This document shows, piece by piece, positions 10,042-20,844 of a stretch of DNA of 64,000 bases. The DNA lies in the NCBI RefSeq assembly GCF_005886345.1, contig NZ_PNEC01000013.1, positions 146,603-210,602 of the forward strand, in the 5' to 3' direction. Below the pieces are notes generated by a model. That model made no database searches. It had not been told where the DNA came from and saw only the letters and a list, made by a program, of their open reading frames with translations. Position numbers and translations under genes: made by a program. Origin of the DNA: Pseudoalteromonas phenolica. GTDB taxonomy: Bacteria; Pseudomonadota; Gammaproteobacteria; Enterobacterales; Alteromonadaceae. Position 1 is the stretch's first letter; every line of letters starts with the position of its first letter.

Positions 10042-10092
10042 ATGTTTATTACACTGACAACTATTCATCATCACCATCATACACCCGAATAG
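10042..10092 (+). CDS. hisL: his operon leader peptide with five consecutive His codons
   Basis: The 16-codon reading frame MFITLTTIHHHHHTPE ends in TAG and has an AAGAGA ribosome-binding site. The run of five His codons is the sensor of charged tRNA-His in transcription attenuation. The E. coli leader has seven. It is followed by the antiterminator and terminator and then hisG. Confidence 0.93.
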   Translation: MFITLTTIHHHHHTPE

Positions 10093-10128
10093 CCTGTCAG
10101 GTATTTCGCTGGTGGGTTATTCCTAAAA

Positions 10129-10188
10129 GGAACCTCCCGGCGAATCAACTCAGAATTTATATCGCCCCGAGGTTCCCTCGGGGTTTTT
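10129..10188 (+). promoter_or_regulatory. his attenuator with antiterminator
   Basis: The terminator is a perfect 8-bp stem CCCCGAGG/CCTCGGGG (10165-10172 with 10176-10183) with loop TTC, then TTTTT. A competing antiterminator can form because GGAACCTC (10129-10136) is the exact complement of GAGGTTCC (10169-10176), which contains part of both terminator arms. Ribosome stalling at the leader His codons should favour the antiterminator. Confidence 0.9.
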
Positions 10189-10213
10189 CGTTTTAGAACA
10201 AAGGATATAAATT

Positions 10214-11113
10214 ATGAGTACTAACAACCGTTTAAGAATCGCAATTCAAAAATCAGGCAGACTTTCAAAAGATTGCCAAGAACTTCTCAAGCAACTAGGT
10301 GTTAAATTAAACCTACGTGAACAACGCCTAATTGCTCACTCAACCAATATGCCTATCGACGTTTTACGTGTACGCGATGACGATATTCCAGGTCTTGTTA
10401 TGGACGGCGTATGTGACCTAGGTATTGTTGGCGAAAACGTACTTGAAGAAACACAAGCTGAACGTCAGAGTCTAAACCAATATTCTGAAGTACTAAAACT
10501 GTCTAAGTTAGATTTTGGTTATTGCCGCCTTGCACTTGCATGGCCACAAGAACTTGGTCCACAAGATAAGTCATGGTTTGAAGGCAAACGCATTGCAACA
10601 ACATACCCTGAAATTCTAAAAGGCTACCTAAAACGAGAAGGTATCAATGCGAGCGCGGTAATGCTAACTGGCTCTGTAGAAGTCGCTCCTCGTGCTGGTC
10701 TTGCTGATGCAATTTGCGACCTTGTCTCTACTGGCGCAACACTTGAAGCAAACGGCTTAATGCAAGGTGATACTATTCTTGAATCAAATGCATGTCTGAT
10801 TCAAAATCCAAAACTGAACGATGAAGCTAAGCTGGCACTTATCAATAAATTAATGCCGCGCTTAAAAGGTGTTAAGCAAGCCAAAGAAAGTAAGTACATC
10901 ATGCTACACGCACCTAAAGCAAAACTAACCGAAGTGTGTGAACTACTGCCAGGAACAGGTCAACCTACCCTATTATCCCTGGCTGGCTCCGACGATTATG
11001 TGGCGCTACACATGGTTAGCAGCGAAACACTATTCTGGGAAACCATGGAAGAGCTAAAAGCACTTGGTGCAAACTCTATCCTCGTCATGCCAATTGAAAA
11101 AATGATGGAGTAA
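10214..11113 (+). CDS. hisG: ATP phosphoribosyltransferase (long form)
   Basis: HisG joins ATP and PRPP to form phosphoribosyl-ATP, the first and feedback-inhibited step of histidine synthesis. The 299 residues equal the E. coli length, so this is the long form with the C-terminal ACT-like regulatory domain and no need for HisZ. Visible motifs are [12 protein letters not shown] at the start, [12 protein letters not shown], and the PRPP loop [20 protein letters not shown]. It is the first structural gene behind the attenuator, and hisD follows after 5 bases. Confidence 0.98.
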   Translation: MSTNNRLRIAIQKSGRLSKDCQELLKQLGVKLNLREQRLIAHSTNMPIDVLRVRDDDIPGLVMDGVCDLGIVGENVLEETQAERQSLNQYSEVLKLSKLDFGYCRLALAWPQELGPQDKSWFEGKRIATTYPEILKGYLKREGINASAVMLTGSVEVAPRAGLADAICDLVSTGATLEANGLMQGDTILESNACLIQNPKLNDEAKLALINKLMPRLKGVKQAKESKYIMLHAPKAKLTEVCELLPGTGQPTLLSLAGSDDYVALHMVSSETLFWETMEELKALGANSILVMPIEKMME

Positions 11114-11118
11114 CGACT

Positions 11119-12408
11119 GTGTTTAATTGGAATGAGGGTTCTCAATCAGCACAAGCTGCTATTTTAGAAAGACCTGCTGTTACAGCCAGTGAGTTGATTG
11201 AGAAGCAAACACAAGCGATTATTGATGATGTCATTGCTAACGGTGACAACGCATTACTTGAGTTTGCTAAAAAGTTCGACAAACGTGAACAACCTCGTTT
11301 ACGTGTGCCGAGCGAAGAAATAATGCAAAGTGAAGGCTTGCTTGAACCATCTTTAAAACAAGCCATTGATTTAGCTTATAGCAACATCAAAGCGTTTCAC
11401 CAACAGCAACAACCGGTGTCTAAAAAGATTGAAACCGCACCGGGCGTGGTGTGTGAATTAAAATTTGAAGCCATCGATGCTATTGGTCTTTATGTACCAG
11501 GTGGCAGTGCGCCACTGCCTTCCTCTGTTTTAATGCAAGGCGTGTGTGCACAGCTATCAGGCGCCACAACTGTGGTATTAGCAACGCCAGTGAATGGTAA
11601 TGAGCGCATCCACCCTGCCATTTTATATGCAGCTAAGCTTTGCGGGATCACCACTATCGTTGAAAGTGGCGGCGCTGGTGTTATCGCTGCTATGGCTTAT
11701 GGCACCGAGTCGGTTCCTAAAGTAAACAAAATATTTGGCCCGGGTAACAGCTATGTGACCATGGCAAAACAACTGCTGAGTCAGTCTGTACCTGGGTTTG
11801 CGATTGATATGCCTGCAGGCCCTTCTGAAGTTATGGTCATTGCTGATGAGCGTGCAAACCCAGCTTTTATCGCCGCTGATTTACTCTCTCAGGCAGAGCA
11901 CGGACGAGACTCTCAAGTTCTACTTGTGTGTAACTCTGAAGAAATCATTGCCCTAACACAGCAGCAAATTGAGCTTCAGCTTGAAAGCTTATCGCGTGCT
12001 GATATCGCACGTGCGGCGCTAGAGAACAGTGCCTTGATATTAGTCGATGACATGGTACAGGCATTTGACGTTTCTACCAAATATGGTCCTGAACATCTTA
12101 TTCTACAAATTGACCAAGCCGACCAATATGTCGGGTTAGTTAAAAATGCAGGCTCAGTGTTTGTTGGTGATTATACGCCCGAATCTGCGGGGGACTATGC
12201 GTCTGGCACAAATCACGTATTACCAACTTATGGCTACAGTAAAGTCTACTCAAGTCTTAATTTAATGGACTTCTATAGAACATATACTGTGCAAAGTATT
12301 ACCCCTTCGGGTTTAGAAAATTTAAGCAAAGCGATTTTGCCGCTTGCTGATGCAGAAGGATTAGACGCACACGCCAATGCTGTTAAAGTGCGTTTGGAGA
12401 ATTTGTAA
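11119..12408 (+). CDS. hisD: histidinol dehydrogenase
   Basis: HisD oxidises L-histidinol to L-histidine in two NAD-dependent steps with a zinc cofactor. The 429-residue protein carries the signature DMPAGPSEVMVIAD, the LLSQAEHGRDSQ segment with the catalytic Glu-His, and YGPEHLIL. The start is GTG. The stop TAA is directly followed by the hisC ATG, which suggests translational coupling. Confidence 0.98.
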   Translation: MFNWNEGSQSAQAAILERPAVTASELIEKQTQAIIDDVIANGDNALLEFAKKFDKREQPRLRVPSEEIMQSEGLLEPSLKQAIDLAYSNIKAFHQQQQPVSKKIETAPGVVCELKFEAIDAIGLYVPGGSAPLPSSVLMQGVCAQLSGATTVVLATPVNGNERIHPAILYAAKLCGITTIVESGGAGVIAAMAYGTESVPKVNKIFGPGNSYVTMAKQLLSQSVPGFAIDMPAGPSEVMVIADERANPAFIAADLLSQAEHGRDSQVLLVCNSEEIIALTQQQIELQLESLSRADIARAALENSALILVDDMVQAFDVSTKYGPEHLILQIDQADQYVGLVKNAGSVFVGDYTPESAGDYASGTNHVLPTYGYSKVYSSLNLMDFYRTYTVQSITPSGLENLSKAILPLADAEGLDAHANAVKVRLENL

Positions 12409-13464
12409 ATGAGTGATGTGATCACCACGCTGTTACCAAAGAACATCAATGAGCTAAAAGCGTATAGCTCAGCTAAAAGTATGAAACTAACGGGCTCGAC
12501 TTGGTTAAATGCCAATGAAAGCCCTTATGCTAAAACTTTTGACGTAAGTCTAGATAACTTGAATCGTTATCCTGATCCACAACCGCAAGCAGTGATTGAT
12601 GCATACGCTGATTATGCAGGTGTAAGCGAAGAAAATGTATTAATGACACGCGGTGCTGACGAAGGAATTGAGCTTTTAGTTAGAACTTTCTGCGAGCCGG
12701 GCAAAGATTCAATCAGCATTTTTGCACCAACTTACGGCATGTATAAAGTCACGGCTGATACACACAATGTCGCATTAAATGTATTGAGCCAAGAGCAACT
12801 CATTAATGACGATAAAACTGCAATTAGTGAAGCGTGTGCGCAATCAAAACTGGTTTTTATTTGTAATCCAAATAATCCAACCGGCGCAATTTTACCTGTA
12901 GAGAAAATTGCTGAAATTGCGGATGAATTGTCTGATAAGGCCATTGTTGTTGTAGATGAAGCCTATATTGAATTTTGCGAAGCATATTCTTCTGTAAGTC
13001 TGTTACAAGATTTCAATAATGTGGTTGTCTTGAGAACTCTTTCTAAAGCGTTTGCCTTAGCGGGTTTAAGAACGGGCTTCATGCTTTCTAACAGCGAATT
13101 ATTGAATGTTGTCAGAAAGGTCATCGCACCTTACCCAGTTTCGACTGTGGTTGCTGCGATTGCAGCACAAGCATTAAGTAAAGATGCCATCACCCAAGTA
13201 AAACGCCAAGTGCAAATTTTAAACGCAGCGAAAGCTGAGCTTTCGTTAGCGCTTAAAAACAATAAGCAAGTAATCACTGTTTTAGACAGCTATGCAAACT
13301 TTGTGACTATCCGTTTAAAAGACAAAGCAGCCATTGATGTTGCCATGCAATCTGGTTTGATAATGCGCCCATTTGTATTATTCGATCAAGATGATTGGAT
13401 CAGAATCTCTATTGGCACAGAGCAAGAATTACAACAAGTCACCGACTGGCTGAATGGCCTCTAA
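12409..13464 (+). CDS. hisC: histidinol-phosphate aminotransferase
   Basis: HisC is a PLP-dependent class I/II aminotransferase that makes histidinol phosphate from imidazole acetol phosphate. The 351-residue protein shows the substrate-binding start TWLNANESPY, CNPNNPTG, the VVDEAYIEF motif and the PLP lysine in LRTLSKAFALAGLRTG. It begins right after the hisD stop and is followed by hisB after 16 bases. Confidence 0.97.
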   Translation: MSDVITTLLPKNINELKAYSSAKSMKLTGSTWLNANESPYAKTFDVSLDNLNRYPDPQPQAVIDAYADYAGVSEENVLMTRGADEGIELLVRTFCEPGKDSISIFAPTYGMYKVTADTHNVALNVLSQEQLINDDKTAISEACAQSKLVFICNPNNPTGAILPVEKIAEIADELSDKAIVVVDEAYIEFCEAYSSVSLLQDFNNVVVLRTLSKAFALAGLRTGFMLSNSELLNVVRKVIAPYPVSTVVAAIAAQALSKDAITQVKRQVQILNAAKAELSLALKNNKQVITVLDSYANFVTIRLKDKAAIDVAMQSGLIMRPFVLFDQDDWIRISIGTEQELQQVTDWLNGL

Positions 13465-13480
13465 GTAGTAAGGAATAAAA

Positions 13481-14542
13481 ATGATTCAACCATATCTATT
13501 TATCGACCGAGACGGCACCTTAATTGATGAACCAATCACGGATAAACAAGTCGACAGTCTAGAAAAGCTAGTACTACTGCCAAATGTTATTCCTGCACTA
13601 TTACAACTTCAAGCTGCGGGTTATCGTTTAGTCATGGTGTCAAACCAAGATGGTTTGGGTACTGATAGCTTTCCAACCGCAGACTTCGATATTGCACAAG
13701 ACAAGATGATGGAAATATTTTCATCACAAGGGATCAAGTTCGATGACGTGTTGATCTGCCCACACTTTGATGAAGATAACTGTAATTGTCGAAAACCTAA
13801 AACAGGCTTGCTTACAGAATTAATGCGTTCAGGTAAAGTCGACCTTGCTAAATCTTATGTAATTGGCGACCGTCAAACTGATTTAGGCCTTGCTGATAAC
13901 TTGTGTATTCAAGGTATTCTGTACGAAGGTGATTGGCCGCAAATAGTGACTCAGTTAACCACTCAAAATCGTGAAGCATCAGTAACACGCAACACCAAAG
14001 AAACTCAAATTGATGTTGCGGTTAATCTTGACCGAGGTGTTAGCGGTGAAATTTCTACCGGTTTAGGTTTTTTTGATCACATGTTGGATCAAATTAGAAC
14101 ACACGCCAATATTTATTTAAATATTAAAGCCTATGGTGACTTACACATCGACGAGCACCACTTAGTTGAAGATATTGGTATTGCTCTTGGCCAAGTTGTA
14201 AAACAAGCCCTTGGTACAAAAACGCAAATTAACCGTTATGGCTTTGCACTGCCCATGGATGAATGTAAAGCAGAATGTCAGATTGATTTATCGGGCCGCG
14301 CCTCATTTGTACTTAATGCTGATTTCTCTCGTGAAAAAGTGGGAGATTTAGATGTGCAAATGGTCGAGCACTTCTTTAAGTCTTTCTCAGATAATGCAGC
14401 TGTGAGTTTGATCTTATCTGTTTCTGAGGGTAATTGTCACCACCAAGTAGAAGGGTTATTTAAAGCTTTCTCAAGAGCATTACGTGTGGCAATCCATAAA
14501 GATACGAGCCAATTAACGGCAAGTTCTAAGGGGTGTTTATGA
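13481..14542 (+). CDS. hisB: bifunctional histidinol-phosphatase / imidazoleglycerol-phosphate dehydratase
   Basis: This is the fused HisB of gammaproteobacteria, 353 residues. The N-terminal HAD phosphatase half starts [12 protein letters not shown] and has zinc-binding Cys residues around [15 protein letters not shown]. The C-terminal dehydratase half has the FFDHMLDQI and [14 protein letters not shown] metal-binding motifs. Its TGA overlaps the hisH ATG in an ATGA junction. Confidence 0.98.
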   Translation: MIQPYLFIDRDGTLIDEPITDKQVDSLEKLVLLPNVIPALLQLQAAGYRLVMVSNQDGLGTDSFPTADFDIAQDKMMEIFSSQGIKFDDVLICPHFDEDNCNCRKPKTGLLTELMRSGKVDLAKSYVIGDRQTDLGLADNLCIQGILYEGDWPQIVTQLTTQNREASVTRNTKETQIDVAVNLDRGVSGEISTGLGFFDHMLDQIRTHANIYLNIKAYGDLHIDEHHLVEDIGIALGQVVKQALGTKTQINRYGFALPMDECKAECQIDLSGRASFVLNADFSREKVGDLDVQMVEHFFKSFSDNAAVSLILSVSEGNCHHQVEGLFKAFSRALRVAIHKDTSQLTASSKGCL

Positions 14543-15129
14543 TAGCCATTATAAACACCGGCTGTGCCAATATAAACTCTGTACGTTTTGCATTTGACCG
14601 ATTAGGTGCTAACCCTGAAATTATTACTGCTCCTGAACAATTAGCACAATTTGATAGAGCAATACTTCCTGGTGTTGGCCATGCGTCAGTTGCCATGAAA
14701 CGTTTGCTTGATAATGGTTGGCAGCAAGCCATCGATGAATATGAAAATCCCTTGATGGGCATATGTTTAGGTATGCAGCTTTTGTGTGAGAAAACCTCTG
14801 AAGGTGACGTTGACTGCTTAAACAAAATTCCGGGCGCTGTAACTGAGCTCGAAGTAGGCAATTTAACTGCACCGCATATGGGCTGGAATAATTTGAGTAT
14901 TGAAAAACCTCACGCGTTGACACAAGGGATCACTGCACAAGATCAAGTCTACTTTGTGCATAGCTTTGCGCACAGTGTAAACGACTACACCTTAGCATCT
15001 GGTGCATATGGTCAAACATTTTCTGCCATCGTCTGTAAAGACAACTACGCAGGTATGCAATTTCACCCTGAAAAAAGTGCACAAGTCGGCGCAAAGCTTT
15101 TAACAAACTTTTTAAATTGGAATGTATAG
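14539..15129 (+). CDS. hisH: imidazole glycerol phosphate synthase, glutaminase subunit
   Basis: HisH supplies ammonia from glutamine to HisF. The class I glutamine amidotransferase triad is visible: Cys in [10 protein letters not shown], and His and Glu in MQFHPEKSA. The oxyanion region LPGVGHAS is also present. I use the ATG at 14539, which overlaps the hisB stop and gives 196 residues (E. coli 196). A GTG two codons upstream is possible but not needed. Confidence 0.97.
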   Translation: MIAIINTGCANINSVRFAFDRLGANPEIITAPEQLAQFDRAILPGVGHASVAMKRLLDNGWQQAIDEYENPLMGICLGMQLLCEKTSEGDVDCLNKIPGAVTELEVGNLTAPHMGWNNLSIEKPHALTQGITAQDQVYFVHSFAHSVNDYTLASGAYGQTFSAIVCKDNYAGMQFHPEKSAQVGAKLLTNFLNWNV

Positions 15130-15141
15130 GCAGAGGTTAAC

Positions 15142-15876
15142 ATGATAATTCCAGCTTTAGATGTACTACAAAATCAAATTGTTCGCCTTTACCAAGGTAA
15201 ATACGACACAGCCCAGTTCTATCCATTTGAATTAGGTGAGCGTCTGCTTGCCTATCAGAATTCAGGCGCAGAAAAATTACATTTAGTAGATTTAGAAGGC
15301 GCTCGTGATCCGCAAAAGAAACAGTGGCAACAAATTCAAGCAGCAACAAAAGCATTAAACGTTCCTTACCAAGTCGGTGGCGGCGTACGCCGCTATGAAG
15401 ATGTGAAACAATGGATTGAAGCTGGCGCGGCTCAAGTTGTTATTGGGTCAATGGCCGTAGATCAACAAACGCAAGTTGCAGAGTGGATCAAAGAGTTTGG
15501 CCCTGAAAAATTTGTCATTGCACTGGATGTGAACAAAACAGAATCTGGTTGGGCACCTGCAACACACGGTTGGTTAAGCGATGCCGACAAGGACCTATTC
15601 ACCCTACTCGACTTTTATGTGGAATTAGGAGTTGTTGACTTTTTATGCACGGACATCAGTAAAGACGGCACAATGACTGGCCCCTCTTTTGCCCTATATG
15701 AAGAAATCGTTGCACACAATAACAACATAAAAGTACAAGCCTCTGGTGGGGTAAGCTCTTTGGAAGACATTAAACGACTCGCTGAAATTGGTGTAGGCGG
15801 TGTCATATTAGGTAAATCACTTCTTGATGCTGCTTTTACAGTTGAGGAGGCACTTGCATGTTATCAAAACGCATAA
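15142..15876 (+). CDS. hisA: ProFAR isomerase
   Basis: HisA is the TIM-barrel isomerase that converts ProFAR to PRFAR. The 244-residue protein starts MIIPALDV with the catalytic Asp at residue 7, has the phosphate-binding GGGVR, and a second catalytic Asp in [10 protein letters not shown]. It ends 19 bases inside hisF, a tight operon overlap. Confidence 0.97.
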   Translation: MIIPALDVLQNQIVRLYQGKYDTAQFYPFELGERLLAYQNSGAEKLHLVDLEGARDPQKKQWQQIQAATKALNVPYQVGGGVRRYEDVKQWIEAGAAQVVIGSMAVDQQTQVAEWIKEFGPEKFVIALDVNKTESGWAPATHGWLSDADKDLFTLLDFYVELGVVDFLCTDISKDGTMTGPSFALYEEIVAHNNNIKVQASGGVSSLEDIKRLAEIGVGGVILGKSLLDAAFTVEEALACYQNA

Positions 15877-16637
15877 TTCCTTGCCTTGATGTGAAAAATG
15901 GTCAAGTAGTAAAAGGCGTCAAATTTAAAGGTCACGAAGTTGTCGGTGACATTCTAGAACTCGCTGAGCTTTACAGTAAGGCAGGTGCTGATGAGCTGGT
16001 GTTCTATGAAATTTCTGCCAGTGTAGAAAAACGTTTATTAGATGTCACTTGGGTAGAGCAAATCGCCCGTCACATCGACATTCCGTTTTGTGTCGCTGGT
16101 GGTATAAAGTCTGTTGCAGATGCAGCAAAAGTACTTGAAAGTGGTGCTGATAAAATAAGTATCAATAGCCCCGCAATACACAGACCTGAACTTATTAAAG
16201 AATTGCACGATGAATTTGGTAAACAATGTGTTGTCGTCGGTATCGACAGTTTTTATGACGCTCAAACAGATCAATATCTTGTTTATCAGCTTACTGGCGA
16301 TCCAAATGCGTCATCTAGAACTCGATATAAAACACAAGACTGGGTGAAACGCGTGCAAGACTTGGGCGCTGGTGAAATTGTATTAAACTGCATGAATCAA
16401 GACGGTGTACGAAAAGGCTATGACAACAAACAGCTATCAGAGATAAGAACCATTTGTGACGTGCCGTTTATTGCATCAGGTGGTGCAGGTACCATGCAAG
16501 ACTTTGTTGATGTATTTAAGCAGAGCCAAGTAGACGGTGCACTCGCTGCCAGTGTATTCCACAAAAACGTCATAGACATAAACGAACTTAAACAATTCCT
16601 AACAAACAATGGGGTCGCAGCTAGATTATGCAACTAA
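15858..16637 (+). CDS. hisF: imidazole glycerol phosphate synthase, cyclase subunit
   Basis: HisF uses ammonia from HisH to cleave PRFAR to imidazole glycerol phosphate and AICAR. The 259-residue TIM barrel starts [20 protein letters not shown] with catalytic Asp11 and has a second Asp in [17 protein letters not shown] site lies upstream inside hisA. The gene overlaps hisI by 10 bases. Confidence 0.98.
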   Translation: MLSKRIIPCLDVKNGQVVKGVKFKGHEVVGDILELAELYSKAGADELVFYEISASVEKRLLDVTWVEQIARHIDIPFCVAGGIKSVADAAKVLESGADKISINSPAIHRPELIKELHDEFGKQCVVVGIDSFYDAQTDQYLVYQLTGDPNASSRTRYKTQDWVKRVQDLGAGEIVLNCMNQDGVRKGYDNKQLSEIRTICDVPFIASGGAGTMQDFVDVFKQSQVDGALAASVFHKNVIDINELKQFLTNNGVAARLCN

Positions 16638-17239
16638 CCAAAGATAACTTATCAAAACTTAATTTTAAAAAGTCCGATATGCTGCCTGCAATTATCCAAG
16701 ATGCATCAACTGGGCAAATTTTAATGCAAGGTTTTATGGATGAAGCGGCCATTGCAATGACTTTCGAAAAAGGGCTAGTTACCTTCTATTCTCGTTCAAA
16801 GCAGCGTTTATGGACAAAAGGTGAAACGTCAGAAAACTATCTAGAACTCGTTGAAGCCCATACAGACTGTGATTATGACTCTATTTTAGTATTAGCAACG
16901 CCTAAAGGACCAACATGTCATTTAGGCACTACAAGTTGCTTTGGTGACGCAAAACCTGATTTGGCTTTTTTAGCTACGCTTGAAAATGTGATTTTTGAAC
17001 GCAAAGATGCAGATCCAGCATCAAGCTATACAGCATCATTGTTTGCAAAAGACTTGAGCCGTAGTTGTCAAAAAGTGGGCGAGGAAGGTGTTGAAGTCGC
17101 ACTAGCCGCAATGAAAAACGATAAAGAAGAATTGCTTAATGAGTCTGCAGACTTGCTTTATCACCTAACGGTTTTATTGCAGCGCTGCGAGCTAAATCTA
17201 AAAGATGTAATTAATACGCTTGAGCAGCGTCACAAGTAA
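16628..17239 (+). CDS. hisI: bifunctional phosphoribosyl-AMP cyclohydrolase / phosphoribosyl-ATP pyrophosphatase
   Basis: HisI (HisIE) performs steps 2 and 3 of histidine synthesis. The 203-residue protein has the cyclohydrolase domain first ([14 protein letters not shown], then the metal-binding HTDCDYD and PTCHLG). The pyrophosphatase domain follows ([12 protein letters not shown] and [10 protein letters not shown]). The length equals E. coli HisI (203). It is the last gene of the operon. Confidence 0.97.
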   Translation: MQLTKDNLSKLNFKKSDMLPAIIQDASTGQILMQGFMDEAAIAMTFEKGLVTFYSRSKQRLWTKGETSENYLELVEAHTDCDYDSILVLATPKGPTCHLGTTSCFGDAKPDLAFLATLENVIFERKDADPASSYTASLFAKDLSRSCQKVGEEGVEVALAAMKNDKEELLNESADLLYHLTVLLQRCELNLKDVINTLEQRHK

Positions 17240-17274
17240 TTAACCTTGGTTTTGGTTAATTATCATCTAAAAAT

Positions 17275-17313
17275 AAAAAGCCCAAGTTATTAAAAAATAA
17301 CTTGGGCTTTTTT
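17275..17313. terminator. bidirectional terminator after his operon
   Basis: A perfect 12-bp stem (17280-17291 with 17296-17307) has an AAAA loop, A5 before and T6 after. A smaller AT-rich inverted repeat (about 17237-17262) lies between it and the hisI stop. Confidence 0.92.
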
Positions 17314-17332
17314 ATTATTTTAAAAGTGAAAA

Positions 17333-19126
17333 TTAGAACGCATTTGGATGTTCTACACCCGTCCATGCTTTATACAATTTAGCCTGACGTTCAGTCGGGG
17401 CATTAACTGCTTTCACCTTTTTAGGTTTATCAAAGTCAGATGTAAGCTTTACTTTTGTCGTCATAAGTTGATGACGTCTAATAAAGCTTGCAGTAACTTC
17501 TTGCTCTGGCTCAAACAAAGCCAGCGTCTCTTTTAATGACTTACGTACTTGACGTCCATCTAAAGCAACTAACTTATCTCCGGCTGTTAAACCACCTTGC
17601 CATGCAGAACTTTCTCTCGCTACATGATTTAAAATAAGTAGCTCGCCATTAGATTTTGCCATCACATCCAAACCAGCAACGGCTTTGCTATTGTCTGGGC
17701 GTGTATATTCTAAGCCAACAGTTGCAAGCAGCGCATCAAAGTCAATGCTGATCGGTGATTCAACATTATCTTTCCACCAGTTTGAATAATCCCGACCTGA
17801 AATTTGCTTTAAAATATTCTGAACATCTTGGCTATTGAAACTTTTAGGTAATTTAAACTGTTTATATAGCTCTGAATGCACATCTCTATAACTTACTTTA
17901 CCTTCACTTTTATCTAATAAGTCAATATCTAGTGCTAGTGACACTAATGACCCTTCTGAGTAAATATTAGTACTGAAGTTACGCCCATGGTCGCCACCTG
18001 CGTTGATCCACTTATCAAAACTGGTTTCAGCAGCAGACTGCACTTCTCTACCCGGCGTTTTCAAATGACGTGAAATTGTTTTATTCAGATCTTTATAAAA
18101 CTCTTCATTGGTTGTTATGCCAGCACTCAATAGTAAGTAATTTTCTAAATAACTGGTTGAACCTTCAGACAACCACAACAAATCAGAATAATTAGGTGCA
18201 ATGTAATCGTATGGCACTAAGCCTGCTGGACGGTAGTTTTTTACATTCCACGTATGGATAAATTCGTGCGCAGCCGTTGCAATGAAACCAATATAATCAT
18301 CACGCTTAGCAAACGAATCTCTATGCCTTTGGATTATTGTAGAGTTTAAATGCTCAGTCGCACCGCGAGCACCGCTGGTCGCATGTACCATAAATACATA
18401 ACGCTCATACGGGTAGTCATGCCAAATTAGGCTGCCTGTTTTAACAAGCTTTTTGAGGTCAGAAAGCATTAATCCAACATCGTAATTACCCTCGCCCCAA
18501 ATAACGAGTTCATATTTACGACCATCAACTTCAAATTTATATAAGTCATTGATACCTGTTTCGATTGGAGAATCTAATAAAATATCGTAGTTATCCGCTT
18601 TAAAACTATGCTTGTCATCAGCGAAATCCATCCCTGAGACCGAACGCCACCCTTTTGGCACATCTAGGTCTACAGTTACTGGCTCTTGTCTAAATGAATC
18701 ACTGAACATAAAGAAGCCTGATGCATCAATAAATGCGTGGCTATCATCAATATGACGAGAACGCATGCCCAATTGATTCGCATAAACTTGGTATGAAATG
18801 TTGACTTCTGTTGGCTCATTTAAATGTACACGCCATGTATTTTTATCAATCTTTTTCCATTGAAGATTCTCTCCGTTTTCACTTTTTGCACCAAAAAAAC
18901 GAATACCATTGGCAAGGTCTAAAATTTCATAGCGACCTGTTCGCCAATCTGGGAGATGTACATCTAAATGCGCTTGAGCTGTTTTCGGAAAAGTAACTTT
19001 AACATCACCTAGATGATGCGCAGGCTCGTGTATCGATAATTTATATTCCACATCAGCAAATGCAGGAAGAGCTGCAAAAGCAGCCAGAAAAGAAAGTGTA
19101 ATTTTATTCATAAATTTATTAATCAT
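17333..19126 (-). CDS. M61-family metallopeptidase with PDZ domain
   Basis: This exported zinc peptidase of the M61 (glycyl aminopeptidase) family has 597 residues. The N-terminus carries a signal peptide ending ALPAFA, then the M61 N-terminal beta domain. The catalytic motif is HEFIHTWNVKNYRP (HExxH), with the third ligand Glu in WLSEGSTSYLEN. A C-terminal PDZ domain follows (AWQGGLTAGDKLVALDGRQV). The family cleaves N-terminal Gly or Ala from peptides. A second ATG five codons downstream is also possible. It is a single gene, convergent with his. Confidence 0.92.
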   Translation of the reverse strand: MINKFMNKITLSFLAAFAALPAFADVEYKLSIHEPAHHLGDVKVTFPKTAQAHLDVHLPDWRTGRYEILDLANGIRFFGAKSENGENLQWKKIDKNTWRVHLNEPTEVNISYQVYANQLGMRSRHIDDSHAFIDASGFFMFSDSFRQEPVTVDLDVPKGWRSVSGMDFADDKHSFKADNYDILLDSPIETGINDLYKFEVDGRKYELVIWGEGNYDVGLMLSDLKKLVKTGSLIWHDYPYERYVFMVHATSGARGATEHLNSTIIQRHRDSFAKRDDYIGFIATAAHEFIHTWNVKNYRPAGLVPYDYIAPNYSDLLWLSEGSTSYLENYLLLSAGITTNEEFYKDLNKTISRHLKTPGREVQSAAETSFDKWINAGGDHGRNFSTNIYSEGSLVSLALDIDLLDKSEGKVSYRDVHSELYKQFKLPKSFNSQDVQNILKQISGRDYSNWWKDNVESPISIDFDALLATVGLEYTRPDNSKAVAGLDVMAKSNGELLILNHVARESSAWQGGLTAGDKLVALDGRQVRKSLKETLALFEPEQEVTASFIRRHQLMTTKVKLTSDFDKPKKVKAVNAPTERQAKLYKAWTGVEHPNAF

Positions 19127-19294
19127 CCAAAGGCATGAGTCGAGAATATCAAACTATCTGTATGAAACAGAAAAAAAGAGATAAATTGCAGTAACAAAGG
19201 CTTGTGATGTTATGTAACAAACAAATTGCCTTCAAAAATTGAATAATTGTTGTAAACTTATAGCGTTAATGAATTTATAGATGGCTGATTATTT

Positions 19295-20830
19295 GTGACC
19301 GATAAAGATGCGCTAATTGAAAAAAAACTACAACAAGCAGTCAAAGCTCGAGCTGCGCTCGAAGATGCGCACAAAGATCAAATCACAACGTTTAGTAATT
19401 TTGCTGCTAGGTTAGCGGTTAGTTGTAAAGGTCAAGATGTCGCGCTTGATAATCAGCTGGCTAAATTTCGACAAGCGCTAACAAAAGGGGTCAGTTTTGA
19501 TGATCTTGCACCACTAATCAACAACATAACAAAAGCACTTAAAAATCAAGAAATCGTTAACGCTGAAAATCATTCAAAACTTTCTGTAACCATTTCTGAA
19601 GCTGGTAAACAATTACAAAAATTAAAAGGTATCCCTGATGATACCCGACGTAAACTACGTTATTTGTTAGATACAGAGTTGCCAGAGGTTAATGTAAGTT
19701 ATGAGTTTTTACCTGTATTTGAAAAACTCATAACAATTTATAAAAAGGTTTTATCATCTAAAGTAAGTTTAGATGGTGATAATGCAACAACGTCAAAACC
19801 TGAATTGGCCAGTGAACTTCTTACTTTAACGAATGAAATTACTTTTGAAGATGATGTAGCAAAAGAAGTTACTGACATAAAAACAACGCTATCGCAATCT
19901 GCAGAAATCGATGTCTTGTTAGATTGTTCAATTGCAATTATTCAAATTATTGCCAACAGCATAGCCCGTGAAAGGCAGTCAGCTCAGGGGTTCTTAGTTT
20001 CATTAAATCAAACGTTAGAAGAACTTCATGCTTCTATCATCAATACCACTAACTCAACTAAGCATATGAGTGAGGAGTTATCCGGTTTAAACAAACAGAT
20101 AGAAACTAAAATAAAGCTACTTAATGAACAAACACAAAAAGCAACTTCAATTTCAGATTTAAAAGAATTAGTAGATGGTGAATTAAAACTATTAAGACAA
20201 GATTTAGTTAAAAGAGAACAGCTTGAGCAACAAGACAAGGCTGCATTACTTGATAGTTTTGAACAGATAAATACACGTATTGGTGTTTTAGAGACTAAAG
20301 TTAATAAATATAAGAAAAGACTTTCTGAACAACAATTTAAAAGCTTACTAGATGGTTTGACAAAGTTACCCAACCGGGCTGCTTTTGACGATAGGTTCAA
20401 TCAAGAGTTTCATATGTTTGAACAGCATGGTGGTGACATTACATTAGTGGTCATTGATGTTGATTATTTCAAATCTATTAATGATCAATATGGTCACAGT
20501 GCAGGAGATAAAACCTTACAAGTTATCGCTAGAGCACTTAAAAAAGCAATTAGAAAAGCAGACTTTATCGCAAGGTATGGTGGAGAAGAGTTTGTACTCA
20601 TTATGTCTGGCATGCCGATTAGTCATGCAAAAGCACCACTGGAAAAAGTCAGAAATACAATCAAAGCAATTCCGTTTAAATTTAAGAATAAACAAGTACA
20701 AATAACCGTATCTTTAGGAGCGACACAGTTTAAAAAAGGTGACACACCTCTAGCAGCCTTTGATAGAGCTGATGACGCACTCTACGAAGCAAAGAATAAT
20801 GGTAGAGACCGCCTTTGCATTCGTAATTAA
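19295..20830 (+). CDS. diguanylate cyclase with long helical N-terminus
   Basis: This protein should make c-di-GMP from two GTP. The GGDEF domain is C-terminal, with an intact active site GGEEF at residues 429-433. A canonical inhibitory I-site RxxD (RKAD) lies exactly five residues upstream, so product inhibition is expected. The first 330 residues are predicted helical, with a coiled coil around 235-350 rich in Glu, Lys and Gln, and no transmembrane segment, so it is probably cytoplasmic. The start is GTG at 19295. It ends 14 bases before ppnN, which has its own AAGGAG site; the two are likely one transcript. The input signal is unknown. Confidence 0.9.
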   Translation: MTDKDALIEKKLQQAVKARAALEDAHKDQITTFSNFAARLAVSCKGQDVALDNQLAKFRQALTKGVSFDDLAPLINNITKALKNQEIVNAENHSKLSVTISEAGKQLQKLKGIPDDTRRKLRYLLDTELPEVNVSYEFLPVFEKLITIYKKVLSSKVSLDGDNATTSKPELASELLTLTNEITFEDDVAKEVTDIKTTLSQSAEIDVLLDCSIAIIQIIANSIARERQSAQGFLVSLNQTLEELHASIINTTNSTKHMSEELSGLNKQIETKIKLLNEQTQKATSISDLKELVDGELKLLRQDLVKREQLEQQDKAALLDSFEQINTRIGVLETKVNKYKKRLSEQQFKSLLDGLTKLPNRAAFDDRFNQEFHMFEQHGGDITLVVIDVDYFKSINDQYGHSAGDKTLQVIARALKKAIRKADFIARYGGEEFVLIMSGMPISHAKAPLEKVRNTIKAIPFKFKNKQVQITVSLGATQFKKGDTPLAAFDRADDALYEAKNNGRDRLCIRN

Positions 20831-20844
20831 CAAGGAGAATGCCT

